Assembly (NCBI RefSeq): GCF_014219065.1
Contig: NZ_JACLGO010000013.1
Span: 43,293-107,292 of the forward strand
Length of the DNA stretch: 64,000 nt
Direction: 5' to 3'
Source of the DNA: Halopseudomonas xiamenensis
Lineage (GTDB): Bacteria; Pseudomonadota; Gammaproteobacteria; Pseudomonadales; Pseudomonadaceae
Positions 17,164 to 25,715 of the stretch are shown piece by piece. Position 1 is the stretch's first letter, and each line of letters starts with the position of its first letter. Position numbers and translations under genes: made by a program. Under the pieces are notes generated by a model, which saw only the letters and a list, made by a program, of their open reading frames with translations, did not search any database and was not told the origin of the DNA.

Positions 17164-18030
17164 TTATTCCGGTGTTTTTGTCATGGGTGTCAAGGGAGTA
17201 GTGGGAGCTGAACGATACAGTTTGATGGTTTCTTTTAGCCCCAAATCGGCTAGTTTCTGCTTCATATCCAGCACCGACGGTGCCAGATGGAGCAAGGCAT
17301 CCATTTCTGCAACCGCAGCGCCAGCCGAACGGAAGCCCATGGCTTCGGCTGCACGGTTGATCGAGAGCTTTTTGATGCGCAATACATCGGGAGGAGTCAG
17401 AGCGATGCGCTCAGCCAATCCTTCAACGCAGTCAATGAGTTGATTTGGAGTCACGCTGTGATTTGCCCAGCCCCACTCGACGGCAGTCTTGCCATCGATG
17501 CTGTTGCCAGCAACGAAAGCCATTTCCTTGGCGCGTTTCGGGCCCACCAACGGTACCCAAAGAGGCGCAATATATCCGCCTCCCATAGGAATAGTGGGCT
17601 CGCCAATCCTGGCATCATCCGTTACCACGGTAATGTCTGCATGTACGCACATTTGCGTGGCACCAGCCAGACAGTACCCATGAACGGCAGCAATGATGGG
17701 TTTTGGGTGATCCCACATTGCAAGGTAGCGATCCACATTACGGCGCAGGCGAGCGTGGTCGGCAATTGGATCAGCAGCCAGGCTGCCGTAGGTGCCCGCC
17801 TTGCCCACTTGGCCGATGTCGTAGCCAGCAGAGAAGCCGCGACCTTCGCCACGTATGCCGATGACCGAGCCGCCTTCATGTATCAGGCATTGCAGGGCGT
17901 CAGAAAACTCATCAAGCAGTTCATTGGATAGGGCATTAGCACTTTCAGGCCGGTTGAGAACCAGCCAAGAAATCGGCCCACGATGCTCAATGCGAATATG
18001 TTCGTACGTATGCGGGGACGCGGCGCTCAT
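17164..18030 (-). CDS. Crotonase-family protein with altered catalytic residues
   Basis: 288 residues. The crotonase fold is clear (GFSAGYDIG, GYCLAGATQMCVHADI, GEPTIPMGGG) with a longer C-terminal helical part. The first hydratase Glu position reads Gln (GATQM rather than GGGCEL), and GEPTIPMGGG replaces the usual PGAGG loop. Crotonases with such changes include isomerases, hydrolases and C-C bond hydrolases, so hydratase activity should not be assumed. Its ATG overlaps the region of the SnoaL-like stop (one base apart), pointing to translational coupling. Second gene of the operon. Confidence 0.78.
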   Translation of the reverse strand: MSAASPHTYEHIRIEHRGPISWLVLNRPESANALSNELLDEFSDALQCLIHEGGSVIGIRGEGRGFSAGYDIGQVGKAGTYGSLAADPIADHARLRRNVDRYLAMWDHPKPIIAAVHGYCLAGATQMCVHADITVVTDDARIGEPTIPMGGGYIAPLWVPLVGPKRAKEMAFVAGNSIDGKTAVEWGWANHSVTPNQLIDCVEGLAERIALTPPDVLRIKKLSINRAAEAMGFRSAGAAVAEMDALLHLAPSVLDMKQKLADLGLKETIKLYRSAPTTPLTPMTKTPE

Positions 18031-18031
18031 C

Positions 18032-18493
18032 TCAAACCCGCCCTATCGGCAAGGTTTTCTTGACATGGAAATCCTGATCGCCGGTAACGCGTAACTCGCG
18101 ACGTTTGAATTGCCATTGGCCATTTATCTGCACGATCACATCGTGATACTGGCCCCACACATGGCTATCGGGCATGTCACGGTTATAGCGATGCCAGGCG
18201 TACAGAATTGAACGTACGCTGGCCTCATTCGGCCCCGTGAAGTCGACGACAATATTCGATACATGGTGACTGGTGGCTTTGAAAAAGCTGCCTACTCCTT
18301 CCAGAGTCTTGGCATAGGCTTCTCGGCCCTGTGCCCCAAAACCGCCTGGCCCGTAGATTACTTCGCAGTCTTCAGTAAACAAAGCGGCAAGCTCGGATGT
18401 CTGGTTCATGTCCAGGTGAAACGCGTAGGTAAACAGCAGGCGCTCAATGGCTTGGGTATCAAGGATTTGTTGCAGTTGGTTTTGTTGTGTCAT
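18032..18493 (-). CDS. SnoaL-like domain protein
   Basis: 153 residues from ATG 18493, chosen because AAAGGAG stands 8 bp upstream. Pattern TQAIERLLFTYAFHLDMN and ATSHHVSNIVVDF of the NTF2-fold SnoaL_4 group. It heads the minus-strand operon with two crotonases and, past a terminator, the carboxylase. A regulon palindrome (18508-18523) abuts its ribosome site, a very close position for repression. The reaction is unknown. Confidence 0.78.
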   Translation of the reverse strand: MTQQNQLQQILDTQAIERLLFTYAFHLDMNQTSELAALFTEDCEVIYGPGGFGAQGREAYAKTLEGVGSFFKATSHHVSNIVVDFTGPNEASVRSILYAWHRYNRDMPDSHVWGQYHDVIVQINGQWQFKRRELRVTGDQDFHVKKTLPIGRV

Positions 18494-18507
18494 GGCTTTC
18501 TCCTTTG

Positions 18508-18523
18508 TCAACGTAATAGTTGA
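18508..18523. promoter_or_regulatory. Regulon operator TCAAC-N6-GTTGA
   Basis: TCAACGTAATAGTTGA ends directly beside the AAAGGAG of the gene at 18032-18493. A degenerate relative (TCAAC-N6-GTGAA) follows at 18541-18556. Confidence 0.75.
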
Positions 18524-18608
18524 CTAGGTGTGCATATTTGTCAACGCCGGTGTGAATTTTTATTGGCGAGGGGGCTGGCTTAGAAGGGGACGCCAATTTT
18601 TGCCCAAA

Positions 18609-18624
18609 TCAACGCAGTGGTTGA
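18609..18624. promoter_or_regulatory. Regulon operator TCAAC-N6-GTTGA
   Basis: TCAACGCAGTGGTTGA overlaps TTGACA (18621-18626), with TTATAT 18 bp on (18645-18650): a good promoter for the DUF1302 operon. Confidence 0.75.
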
Positions 18625-18649
18625 CAGATGGCGATGTCGAGTGCTTATA

Positions 18650-18665
18650 TCAACGCTGAGGTTGA
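18650..18665. promoter_or_regulatory. Regulon operator TCAAC-N6-GTTGA
   Basis: TCAACGCTGAGGTTGA starts at the last base of the predicted -10 and covers the expected transcription start of the DUF1302 operon. Confidence 0.75.
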
Positions 18666-18767
18666 AAAAAAGGTGTTCAGATGAAACAGGTGCATGGATG
18701 TGAATACGCATTCAAACACCGTTTGGCTTGCTGTCTAACAGCAAACACTAATGGGCTGGAGAATCTA

Positions 18768-20408
18768 ATGAAAATAAGAAAAAAACAACGGAATAGGCTT
18801 GGCACCCGCCGGTTTGGTCGCACGACACTGGCAGCATCAGTTGCGCTGGCAACAGTTTTCAGTTCCTGCGCTGCACAGGCGCTGACCCTGAGGTCAGATA
18901 ATGATTGGCATATCAACTTCGACACATCTCTGCAGTGGCTTGTAGGGGTACGGGCAGAGTCACGTGATTCGCGTATCGCCAATGACCCTCTGCACCACTC
19001 AGCCAACTATAAATTCGATCGTGGAGACCTGGTCACTAACCGTGTTCAGGGTATGTTCGAGCTTACGGGCGTGTATCAGAATCGGATGGGCTTCCGAGCT
19101 TCGGTCAACGCCTGGAATGATTTTGCTTACGATGATGATGTAGAGGTCAGACCCGGCTACGTATCCAATTATCGCGGTGGAAAGTACAGTAGCCACACGA
19201 AGAAATACCATATCCGCGGGGCTGAGCTAGGCGATGCGTTTGTGTTCAGCAACTTCGATATAGGTGATCGTGCCGCGTCAGTGCGTCTTGGGCGTTTCAG
19301 CCAGCAATGGGGTAATGGAATATTTTTCGGTTACTCCTCGATTTCCTTTGGCCAGCATCCCATGGACTTCATCAAAGGCTTTTCTCAGCCGGGATCATCT
19401 ATCAAAGAGCTGGTTTTGCCGCGCACCCAGGTATATGGAAGCCTGGAGCTGAACGATGAGTGGTCTATTGCTGCACAATACTTTCTTGAGTGGCGGCCTA
19501 ACCGCTTTCCGGAGTCCGGTACCTATCTGGCGCCCGGTGATGTGCTTTTCGAGGGCCCCAACGATGGTGGGTTAGTTGTTCCTGGAGGGCTGTTGGGTAA
19601 AAGCGATGATCCTGATCACATCAACGATAACTTCGGTATTCGGCTAGACTGGTCTCCACAATGGGCGGGGGGCGACCGCTTTGGTTTCTACTATCGTCAG
19701 TTTGATGAACCAGAACCCGTTGCGACATTGAACTATCCGCAAGTTGAGCTCAAGTACGCCGATAAAACCAAGATGTACGCGATGTCGTACGAAACGGCTA
19801 TCGGTGGAGCCAGTCTGGGTTTTGAGGTCAACTACCGGAAGGATACGGCTTTGGCCTCGGCTTTTCCGACCAGAGTCGCCAAAGGCGATTTGATCAACGT
19901 CATTGCTAATACAATGATCAACTTCTCAGGGAATACCTTGTGGGACGCTGCCATGTTCCTGGGTGAGGTTACCTATACGCACCTTGAAAAGGTTCACGAC
20001 AAAGATCTTTACAATGGTGAAGGCTATGCCTGCGCAGCCACCAATAGAGTAGGCTGTGGTACCGACGATGCTGTCGCCATAGCCTTTCTGTTTGAGCCGT
20101 CTTGGCTGCAGGTCTTCCCCTCCGTGGATATCAGTCTACCGATTTCGTTCCAGTACGGAATCAATGGCACGCCTGCCTACGCTGCTGGCGGGTTTTATGC
20201 GGAGGATTCAATTATTGCTTCTATAGGCGTAAAAGCCGCGTATGCACAGAAGCACTATTTCGCTCTGCAATACCAGGATTACCACTGGAATCCAGATGGC
20301 CGAGTAGTAGGTGGTGGTCCCGCGGGTGATACCTATGCAGGCGGCAATGGCCCTTATGCGCTGAATGACAAGGGGTGGGTCTCGCTGTCTTATAACACCT
20401 CTTTCTGA
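18768..20408 (+). CDS. DUF1302 family outer-membrane protein
   Basis: 546 residues from ATG 18768 (CTGGAG upstream). A long signal peptide (arginine-rich start, then TTLAASVALATVF ... AQA) is followed by many alternating aromatic/polar strands, and the chain ends with SLSYNTSF, a terminal Phe typical of outer-membrane barrels. DUF1302 proteins are usually encoded with DUF1329 and MMPL transporters near genes for hydrophobic carbon sources. Role in uptake or export of terpenoid or intermediates is inferred. First gene of a long plus-strand operon. Confidence 0.85.
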   Translation: MKIRKKQRNRLGTRRFGRTTLAASVALATVFSSCAAQALTLRSDNDWHINFDTSLQWLVGVRAESRDSRIANDPLHHSANYKFDRGDLVTNRVQGMFELTGVYQNRMGFRASVNAWNDFAYDDDVEVRPGYVSNYRGGKYSSHTKKYHIRGAELGDAFVFSNFDIGDRAASVRLGRFSQQWGNGIFFGYSSISFGQHPMDFIKGFSQPGSSIKELVLPRTQVYGSLELNDEWSIAAQYFLEWRPNRFPESGTYLAPGDVLFEGPNDGGLVVPGGLLGKSDDPDHINDNFGIRLDWSPQWAGGDRFGFYYRQFDEPEPVATLNYPQVELKYADKTKMYAMSYETAIGGASLGFEVNYRKDTALASAFPTRVAKGDLINVIANTMINFSGNTLWDAAMFLGEVTYTHLEKVHDKDLYNGEGYACAATNRVGCGTDDAVAIAFLFEPSWLQVFPSVDISLPISFQYGINGTPAYAAGGFYAEDSIIASIGVKAAYAQKHYFALQYQDYHWNPDGRVVGGGPAGDTYAGGNGPYALNDKGWVSLSYNTSF

Positions 20409-20490
20409 TGAGGGAAGGCAAAGGCTAAGTATTGCTAAGATAACGTATAAATAGAAAATATTTCCTATAATTACAAGAAGGAAAGCAGTC

Positions 20491-21894
20491 ATGTTTAAAA
20501 AGACAATCGTCGCTGGGTTGATATCTGCTATCACTCTATGCTTTTCCGGGACGGTTTTGGCAGCCGTATCAGCCGAGGAAGCAAAGCGTCTGGGAGCGGA
20601 TCTGACCGCACATGGTGCTGAGCGTGCTGGTAATGCTGACGGTAGTATTCCCGAGTACACCGGTGGCCTTCAACCGCTGCCCGAATATGACCGGGATTCA
20701 ATGCAGACTTATATACACCCCTATGCGGGTGAGAAACCTCTCTTCACTATCAGTGCAGAGAATATGGCTCAGTATGAAGATGCCTTGACCGTTGGTACAC
20801 AGGCATTATTGCGGAAGTATCCTACCTATAAGCTGAATGTATATCCGACTCATCGTTCTGCCCGCTATGAAGACTGGGTGCTCGAGAATACCCTGGTCAA
20901 TGCCACCACAGCAGAACTGACAGGCAGCGTAATGGGTGATGCGGTCACAGGGGCGGACCCAGAAGGTTTGCCGCTGCCTGGGGTTCTATTCCCGATACCG
21001 AAAGATGGTTATGAGGTAATGTGGAACCATAAGCTAGCATTTGCTCCGGCGATCATGCATCAGCATAACCAGGCGTTTGTGGTTGACTCCAATGGGGGGG
21101 TAAATGTCCTCGCTACACCTAACCAGCATCATATGCGCCCCTGGTATGATCGCAGCGGCAAATTACGTGCGGAATCGCATGGAGCGATTCTCTCGTTCTC
21201 AGCAGTACAAACGAGTCCTCCTCAGCAGGCTGGTGTAACCTTCCTGAACTTCTATCTGCCGACGGCAGATAATGGCGGCCAACTGGTCTGGTTCTATACC
21301 CCAGGGCAGCGTCGTGCTCGTCGGGCACCTGATTTCGCTTACGACCTGCCAATCAGCGCCTATGGTGGCGTTCTAATGTGGGATGAAATCTTTGGATTCG
21401 TAGGTCGTATGGATCGTTTCGACTTCAAACTGGTAGGTAAGACCGAAAAAATTGTGCCTTATAACGCTTACACCCTAACGCAAGAGGCTAACCCGCGTGA
21501 GGTGTTGGGTAAGGAACATCTTGATCCCGAGGCGCTACGTTTCGAGCGGCACCGTGTATGGGTAGTTGAAGCAGAGCGCAAGCCTGGTGCACGCCATGTA
21601 TATAGTAAGCGTCGCTTCTATATAGATGAGGACAGTTGGCAAGTCGTTGCCCTTGAAACTTATGATGATGCCGGGAAACTGTGGAAAAACGGCTTTATTC
21701 AGAGCTTTCCAACTTATGATGTTGGAGGCGTGAATAACAACACTTGGGCATTTGATGATCTGATTTCGGGGAGCTATATGCTAATAAATGCCGGTGCCTC
21801 TCAGCCTGGCCATTGGAACCGATCTTATATGAGTACTGAGGGTATGAGGATTGCATTGACCCCTCGTGCAGTAGAGGCACAGGGAGTGCGCTGA
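20491..21894 (+). CDS. DUF1329 family exported protein
   Basis: 467 residues. Signal peptide MFKKTIVAGLISAITLCFSG...LAA, then AEEAKRLGADLTAHGAERAGN and SIPEYTGGL, the typical DUF1329 start. The family is thought to have a LolA/LolB-like fold for carrying lipid-like material in the periplasm. GAAAGGA-like site before ATG 20491. It lies 82 bp after DUF1302 and before the Ycf48-like gene, the usual order. Confidence 0.87.
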   Translation: MFKKTIVAGLISAITLCFSGTVLAAVSAEEAKRLGADLTAHGAERAGNADGSIPEYTGGLQPLPEYDRDSMQTYIHPYAGEKPLFTISAENMAQYEDALTVGTQALLRKYPTYKLNVYPTHRSARYEDWVLENTLVNATTAELTGSVMGDAVTGADPEGLPLPGVLFPIPKDGYEVMWNHKLAFAPAIMHQHNQAFVVDSNGGVNVLATPNQHHMRPWYDRSGKLRAESHGAILSFSAVQTSPPQQAGVTFLNFYLPTADNGGQLVWFYTPGQRRARRAPDFAYDLPISAYGGVLMWDEIFGFVGRMDRFDFKLVGKTEKIVPYNAYTLTQEANPREVLGKEHLDPEALRFERHRVWVVEAERKPGARHVYSKRRFYIDEDSWQVVALETYDDAGKLWKNGFIQSFPTYDVGGVNNNTWAFDDLISGSYMLINAGASQPGHWNRSYMSTEGMRIALTPRAVEAQGVR

Positions 21895-21902
21895 TAGCTG
21901 GG

Positions 21903-21939
21903 AATGACTTGGTGGGACAGGGCTGCCTGCCAAGTCATT
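21903..21939 (+). terminator. Hairpin between DUF1329 and Ycf48-like genes
   Basis: AATGACTTGG (21903-21912) and CCAAGTCATT (21930-21939) are perfect 10-bp arms over a 17-nt loop. No T run, so it may stabilise the mRNA 3' end rather than terminate. Confidence 0.45.
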
Positions 21940-22033
21940 TCAGAATGGAGGAATTGCTAGATAACAAACAATGTGTCCTCTCATTTGGGTAGTTGGAAGT
22001 ACGTTATCTTAAACTCGATCGGGTAAAACAAAT

Positions 22034-23149
22034 ATGTGTATTACTACATCGCGGAAAGCGTTAAATACCTTCATGGCTATTCCGTTTCTGTTTTTGAGTG
22101 TGCTTGCACTTCCCTCGAAGGCTGAGTTCAAGGACCCATTGGATATCCCTGCCGTAGAGCAAAAGAATTCGTTGAATAAACCCTTTATAGGAAGCTCGCA
22201 AAAAGGACGCCTTTCAGTGATAGTGGGGCCGGCAGGCCTGATTCTGGCCTCTTCTGATGCAGGGCAGAGTTGGAAGCAAGCCCAGGTGCCGGTGCAAAGT
22301 GATCTGGTTGCCGTTACTTTGGTGAGCGAGAGTAAAGGGTGGGCAGTGGGGCATGACGGTGTGATTCTTGTCACCGCCGATGGTGGCGCTAGTTGGCAAA
22401 AGCAACTGGATGGTGTCATGGCTGCTGAGCAGTTTAAAAAATATTATGAAAACATGCTGAAGAAAGGTGAGCCCGAGGCGGAGCTTGCTCTGGAGGCGAC
22501 AGAGTTGAACTATCGAGATGGTCCCGCACTACCTTATCTCGATGTCTGGTTCAAGAATGAGTCGGTCGGATTTGCTGTTGGGGCATTCGGCAATATTGCT
22601 CGTACGGATGATGGTGGAGATACCTGGGCTCCATGGACGCACAGAATAGATAACGAAAGTGGGCTGCATCTTAATAGTGTGACTGCGGTTGGAGGGGGGA
22701 TTTTCATCGGCAGTGAACGTGGCACGATCTTCAGATTGAATGAAGAAACAAATATCTTCGAGATCATTGATACTGGATATTCGGGTAGCTTTACCGGTAT
22801 CACCGGAGATGATAGTCAGGTTATTGCCTATGGGCTGCAAGGCACAGCTTACCGCAGCACTGATAGCGGGGCTAATTGGCAGGTTGTTGCAGGGCTACCT
22901 CGTTCCACGATAAATAATGCATTCCTGCGAGCAGAGGGGAAAGGATTTGTACTTGTAAGTCAGGCGGGAGAGCTGGTTCTGACTGATCATTATTTTTCCA
23001 GTTTTGATGTGCTGAATTCCGAAAAAACCACTATCTATACCTCGGTTGTGGAGGCGGCTGATAATGAGTTTCTAGTGACCACCCTGGAGGGCGTCGAGCG
23101 GATTTCACTCTCGGAGCGTAAAACAGAAAAGCCAAGAACCCAGGAGTAA
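22034..23149 (+). CDS. Ycf48/Hcf136-like beta-propeller, exported
   Basis: 371 residues with an N-terminal hydrophobic signal (MAIPFLFLSVLALPSKA from residue 14). At least four Asp-box/BNR-type repeats are seen: SSDAGQSW, TADGGASW, TDDGGDTW and STDSGANW, at spacings fitting a seven-bladed propeller. Such proteins accompany DUF1302/DUF1329/MMPL genes in catabolic clusters, probably as periplasmic assembly or accessory factors. Start could be ATG 22034 or the in-frame ATG 13 codons on; neither has a strong ribosome site. It ends 4 bp before the MMPL gene. Confidence 0.8.
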   Translation: MCITTSRKALNTFMAIPFLFLSVLALPSKAEFKDPLDIPAVEQKNSLNKPFIGSSQKGRLSVIVGPAGLILASSDAGQSWKQAQVPVQSDLVAVTLVSESKGWAVGHDGVILVTADGGASWQKQLDGVMAAEQFKKYYENMLKKGEPEAELALEATELNYRDGPALPYLDVWFKNESVGFAVGAFGNIARTDDGGDTWAPWTHRIDNESGLHLNSVTAVGGGIFIGSERGTIFRLNEETNIFEIIDTGYSGSFTGITGDDSQVIAYGLQGTAYRSTDSGANWQVVAGLPRSTINNAFLRAEGKGFVLVSQAGELVLTDHYFSSFDVLNSEKTTIYTSVVEAADNEFLVTTLEGVERISLSERKTEKPRTQE

Positions 23150-23153
23150 GGCT

Positions 23154-25604
23154 ATGTCCGCTAATGAAAAAAATATAGCTCAAGGCGAAGATGTCGGCGG
23201 GGCATTTGACGAGTCTTCAGGCACTATTTTTGAACGAGTTTTGTTTTGCAATCGCAAGATCCTTTTTGCTATTGGAGTTTTGGTAACTCTGTTCTTGGCC
23301 TATCAGTCGGCCAAACTGGATGTTAATGCCAGCTTTGAGAAGATGATGCCGTCAGAGCATGAGTATATTAAGAACTACAAAGAATTTGCTGGTAACTTGA
23401 GAAGTTTGGGTAATGCTGTGACTGTGGTGGTCGAGAACAAGAACGGCAGCATTTACGATGCGGAATATCAGAAAACATTAAGTGAAATCAACGACAGAGT
23501 ATTTCTGATCAAGGGGGTTGATCGCGCATTTGTGCAATCCTTGTGGATGGCATCAGTACGCTGGACGGCTGTAACAGAGGAAGGGTTTGATGGTGGCCCG
23601 GTCATGCCGCCGGACTATGACGGATCCTCAGAAAGCCTGAACAAGCTACGGGACAACGTCGCCAAGGCGGGACTCAAGGGCTCTCTTGTTGGATTGAATG
23701 AACGTTCCAGTGCGTTGTTTATCCCCTTAATGGAGCGTGACTCGGAGACCGGCGAGCCTCTCGACTATAAAGCCTTCACCGATAGTCTGAGGGCTATCAA
23801 TGATGAGTTTGAGAGCCGCGGCGTGGAGTTGCATGTCATTGGCTTCGCCAAGTTGGTGGGCGACCTCATTGCGGGGCTGATGCAAGTACTCAGTTATTTT
23901 ATAATTGCGGCTGTGGTTGTATCAGTACTCGTCTATTGGTATTCACGTTGCTTGATCAGTACCAGCGTTGTCATTATCTGCTCGCTGATGGGCGTGGTCT
24001 GGCAGTTGGGTATGATGCGGTTGATGGGCTTTGTCCTTGATCCCTTCTCCGTGCTGGTGCCATTTCTGGTGTTTGCCATTGGGGTCTCCCATGGCTCGCA
24101 GATGATAAACGGGATTATCCAGGATATCGGTAGCGGGCTTGGCCGTTATATGGCGTCCCGGCTTACCTTCCGTCGGCTTTGCCTGGCGGGTACCGTAGCC
24201 TTGGTATCCGATGCACTGGGTTTTGCGGTAATCGCTGTTATCGCCATACCTGCGATTCGGGACCTGGCGTTTCTCGCAACGATGGGAGTGGTTGCGCTGA
24301 TCGTTACCAACTTGTTTTTTATCCCCGTAATACTGTCTTTCACTGGCATCACCAAGCGGGCTGCCAAGCATGCGGAGCGGGTACAGAAGAGTAACCACTC
24401 CGTCAGTCAATGGCTTGGGTTGATTACCGGCAAGAAGGTAGCTGTTGGAGTTTTGGTGTCGGTTGCGGTGATTACCGTAGCAGGATTCATCTATGGACAG
24501 AAAATGCAGATCGGTGATGTCGAGGCGGGCGCTCCGGAACTGCGTGCGGACTCCGAGTACAATCTGGATGTGGAGTACGTACAGAAAAATTATGGACTGT
24601 CTAACGACCTTTTCGCCGTTATTGTGACAACGCCGGAAGGCGGCTTGGGAAATTTTGAAACACTGCTTGAGATTGATCGACTTGAGCGCTTGCTGCGGGA
24701 TTTACCCGGAGTACAGGTCACAGAATCTGCAGCCAGTATGGCGAAGAAGTTTACCCCGGCCGGGTTCGAAGGCTCGCCCAAGTGGTACACAATCAGCCGT
24801 AGTCCCTATATTACTAATGATGCGGTTGATAGTATATTCACCGCGCGTCCAGGTCTTATTAATGACTCCCGTACCGTAGCTCCGATCATCGCTTATCTGA
24901 CGGATCATAAAGCCGAGACACTGCAGCGTGTCGCCGAGGTGGTAGAAGCTTTTGCTGCTGAGCACAATAATGACCAACGTCAGTTCCTGCTGGCGGCGGG
25001 TAATGCCGGTGTCGAGGCTGCAACAAATCAGACAGTAGAAAAAGCTAATTATCAGATGCTAGTACTGGTTTATGCTGCGGTGATTCTACTGTGTTTGGTT
25101 ACTTTCCGTAGTTGGAGGGCTGTAGTGATTGCTATTTTGCCTCTGGTGGTTATCTCCACCTTGGGGCAGGCATTGATGGTGTTCATGGGCATTGGTCTCA
25201 AGGTCGCGACGCTCCCTGTTACGGCGCTTGGTGTTGGCATCGGTGTGGATTATGCGTTGTACCTGCTTACCGCGTACATGGTTTTCCTGAGACAGGGTAT
25301 GTCCGTCAGACAGGCCTATGTCAATGCCTTGGTGTCTACAGGGAAGGTGGTCATGTTGGTTGGCGTTACATTAACCGCAGCGGTTGCTACCTGGGCATGG
25401 TCACCCATCAAGTTCCAGGCAGATATGGGGTTAATGCTGGCCTTCATGTTCCTGGGGAATATGCTGGGCGCCTTGATTATCATTCCCGCCTTGGCCACTT
25501 TTCTTTTGAAACCGAAGAATATGAATAAGGAAATAAAGGAAAACAAGGTGGAAGTGAAAAAGAATATTTTAGAGAAAATACACGCAGAAAGAGCGCTTGT
25601 TTGA
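23154..25604 (+). CDS. MMPL/RND-superfamily transporter (HAE3-like)
   Basis: 816 residues with the RND two-half plan: a membrane helix near 35-52, a large periplasmic loop, five helices near 240-400, a second helix near 425-445, second loop, and five helices near 620-780. GIGVDYALYLL near 700 and GVSHGSQM near 305 are the matching TM4 segments. AGGAG before ATG 23154. Family members move hydrophobic compounds or lipids across the envelope. With DUF1302, DUF1329 and the propeller it probably forms one transport unit for terpenoids or their oxidised products; direction is unknown. Confidence 0.86.
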   Translation: MSANEKNIAQGEDVGGAFDESSGTIFERVLFCNRKILFAIGVLVTLFLAYQSAKLDVNASFEKMMPSEHEYIKNYKEFAGNLRSLGNAVTVVVENKNGSIYDAEYQKTLSEINDRVFLIKGVDRAFVQSLWMASVRWTAVTEEGFDGGPVMPPDYDGSSESLNKLRDNVAKAGLKGSLVGLNERSSALFIPLMERDSETGEPLDYKAFTDSLRAINDEFESRGVELHVIGFAKLVGDLIAGLMQVLSYFIIAAVVVSVLVYWYSRCLISTSVVIICSLMGVVWQLGMMRLMGFVLDPFSVLVPFLVFAIGVSHGSQMINGIIQDIGSGLGRYMASRLTFRRLCLAGTVALVSDALGFAVIAVIAIPAIRDLAFLATMGVVALIVTNLFFIPVILSFTGITKRAAKHAERVQKSNHSVSQWLGLITGKKVAVGVLVSVAVITVAGFIYGQKMQIGDVEAGAPELRADSEYNLDVEYVQKNYGLSNDLFAVIVTTPEGGLGNFETLLEIDRLERLLRDLPGVQVTESAASMAKKFTPAGFEGSPKWYTISRSPYITNDAVDSIFTARPGLINDSRTVAPIIAYLTDHKAETLQRVAEVVEAFAAEHNNDQRQFLLAAGNAGVEAATNQTVEKANYQMLVLVYAAVILLCLVTFRSWRAVVIAILPLVVISTLGQALMVFMGIGLKVATLPVTALGVGIGVDYALYLLTAYMVFLRQGMSVRQAYVNALVSTGKVVMLVGVTLTAAVATWAWSPIKFQADMGLMLAFMFLGNMLGALIIIPALATFLLKPKNMNKEIKENKVEVKKNILEKIHAERALV

Positions 25605-25674
25605 TAAGCCCTACTTATCTTGAGAGCTGAGCAGAATAACGGATAGGTTATCTGTATATTTTTTCACTGTAATA

Positions 25675-25715
25675 TCAGCAATGATGTTGATTTAATGGTG
25701 GGGCCTGATTAATTT
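25675..25715 (+). promoter_or_regulatory. Degenerate operator plus promoter of monooxygenase copy 2
   Basis: TCAGC-N6-GTTGA (25675-25690), one mismatch to the regulon palindrome, overlaps -35 TTGATT (25687-25692). TAATTT follows at 25710-25715 after 17 bp. Same layout as copy 1. Confidence 0.55.
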
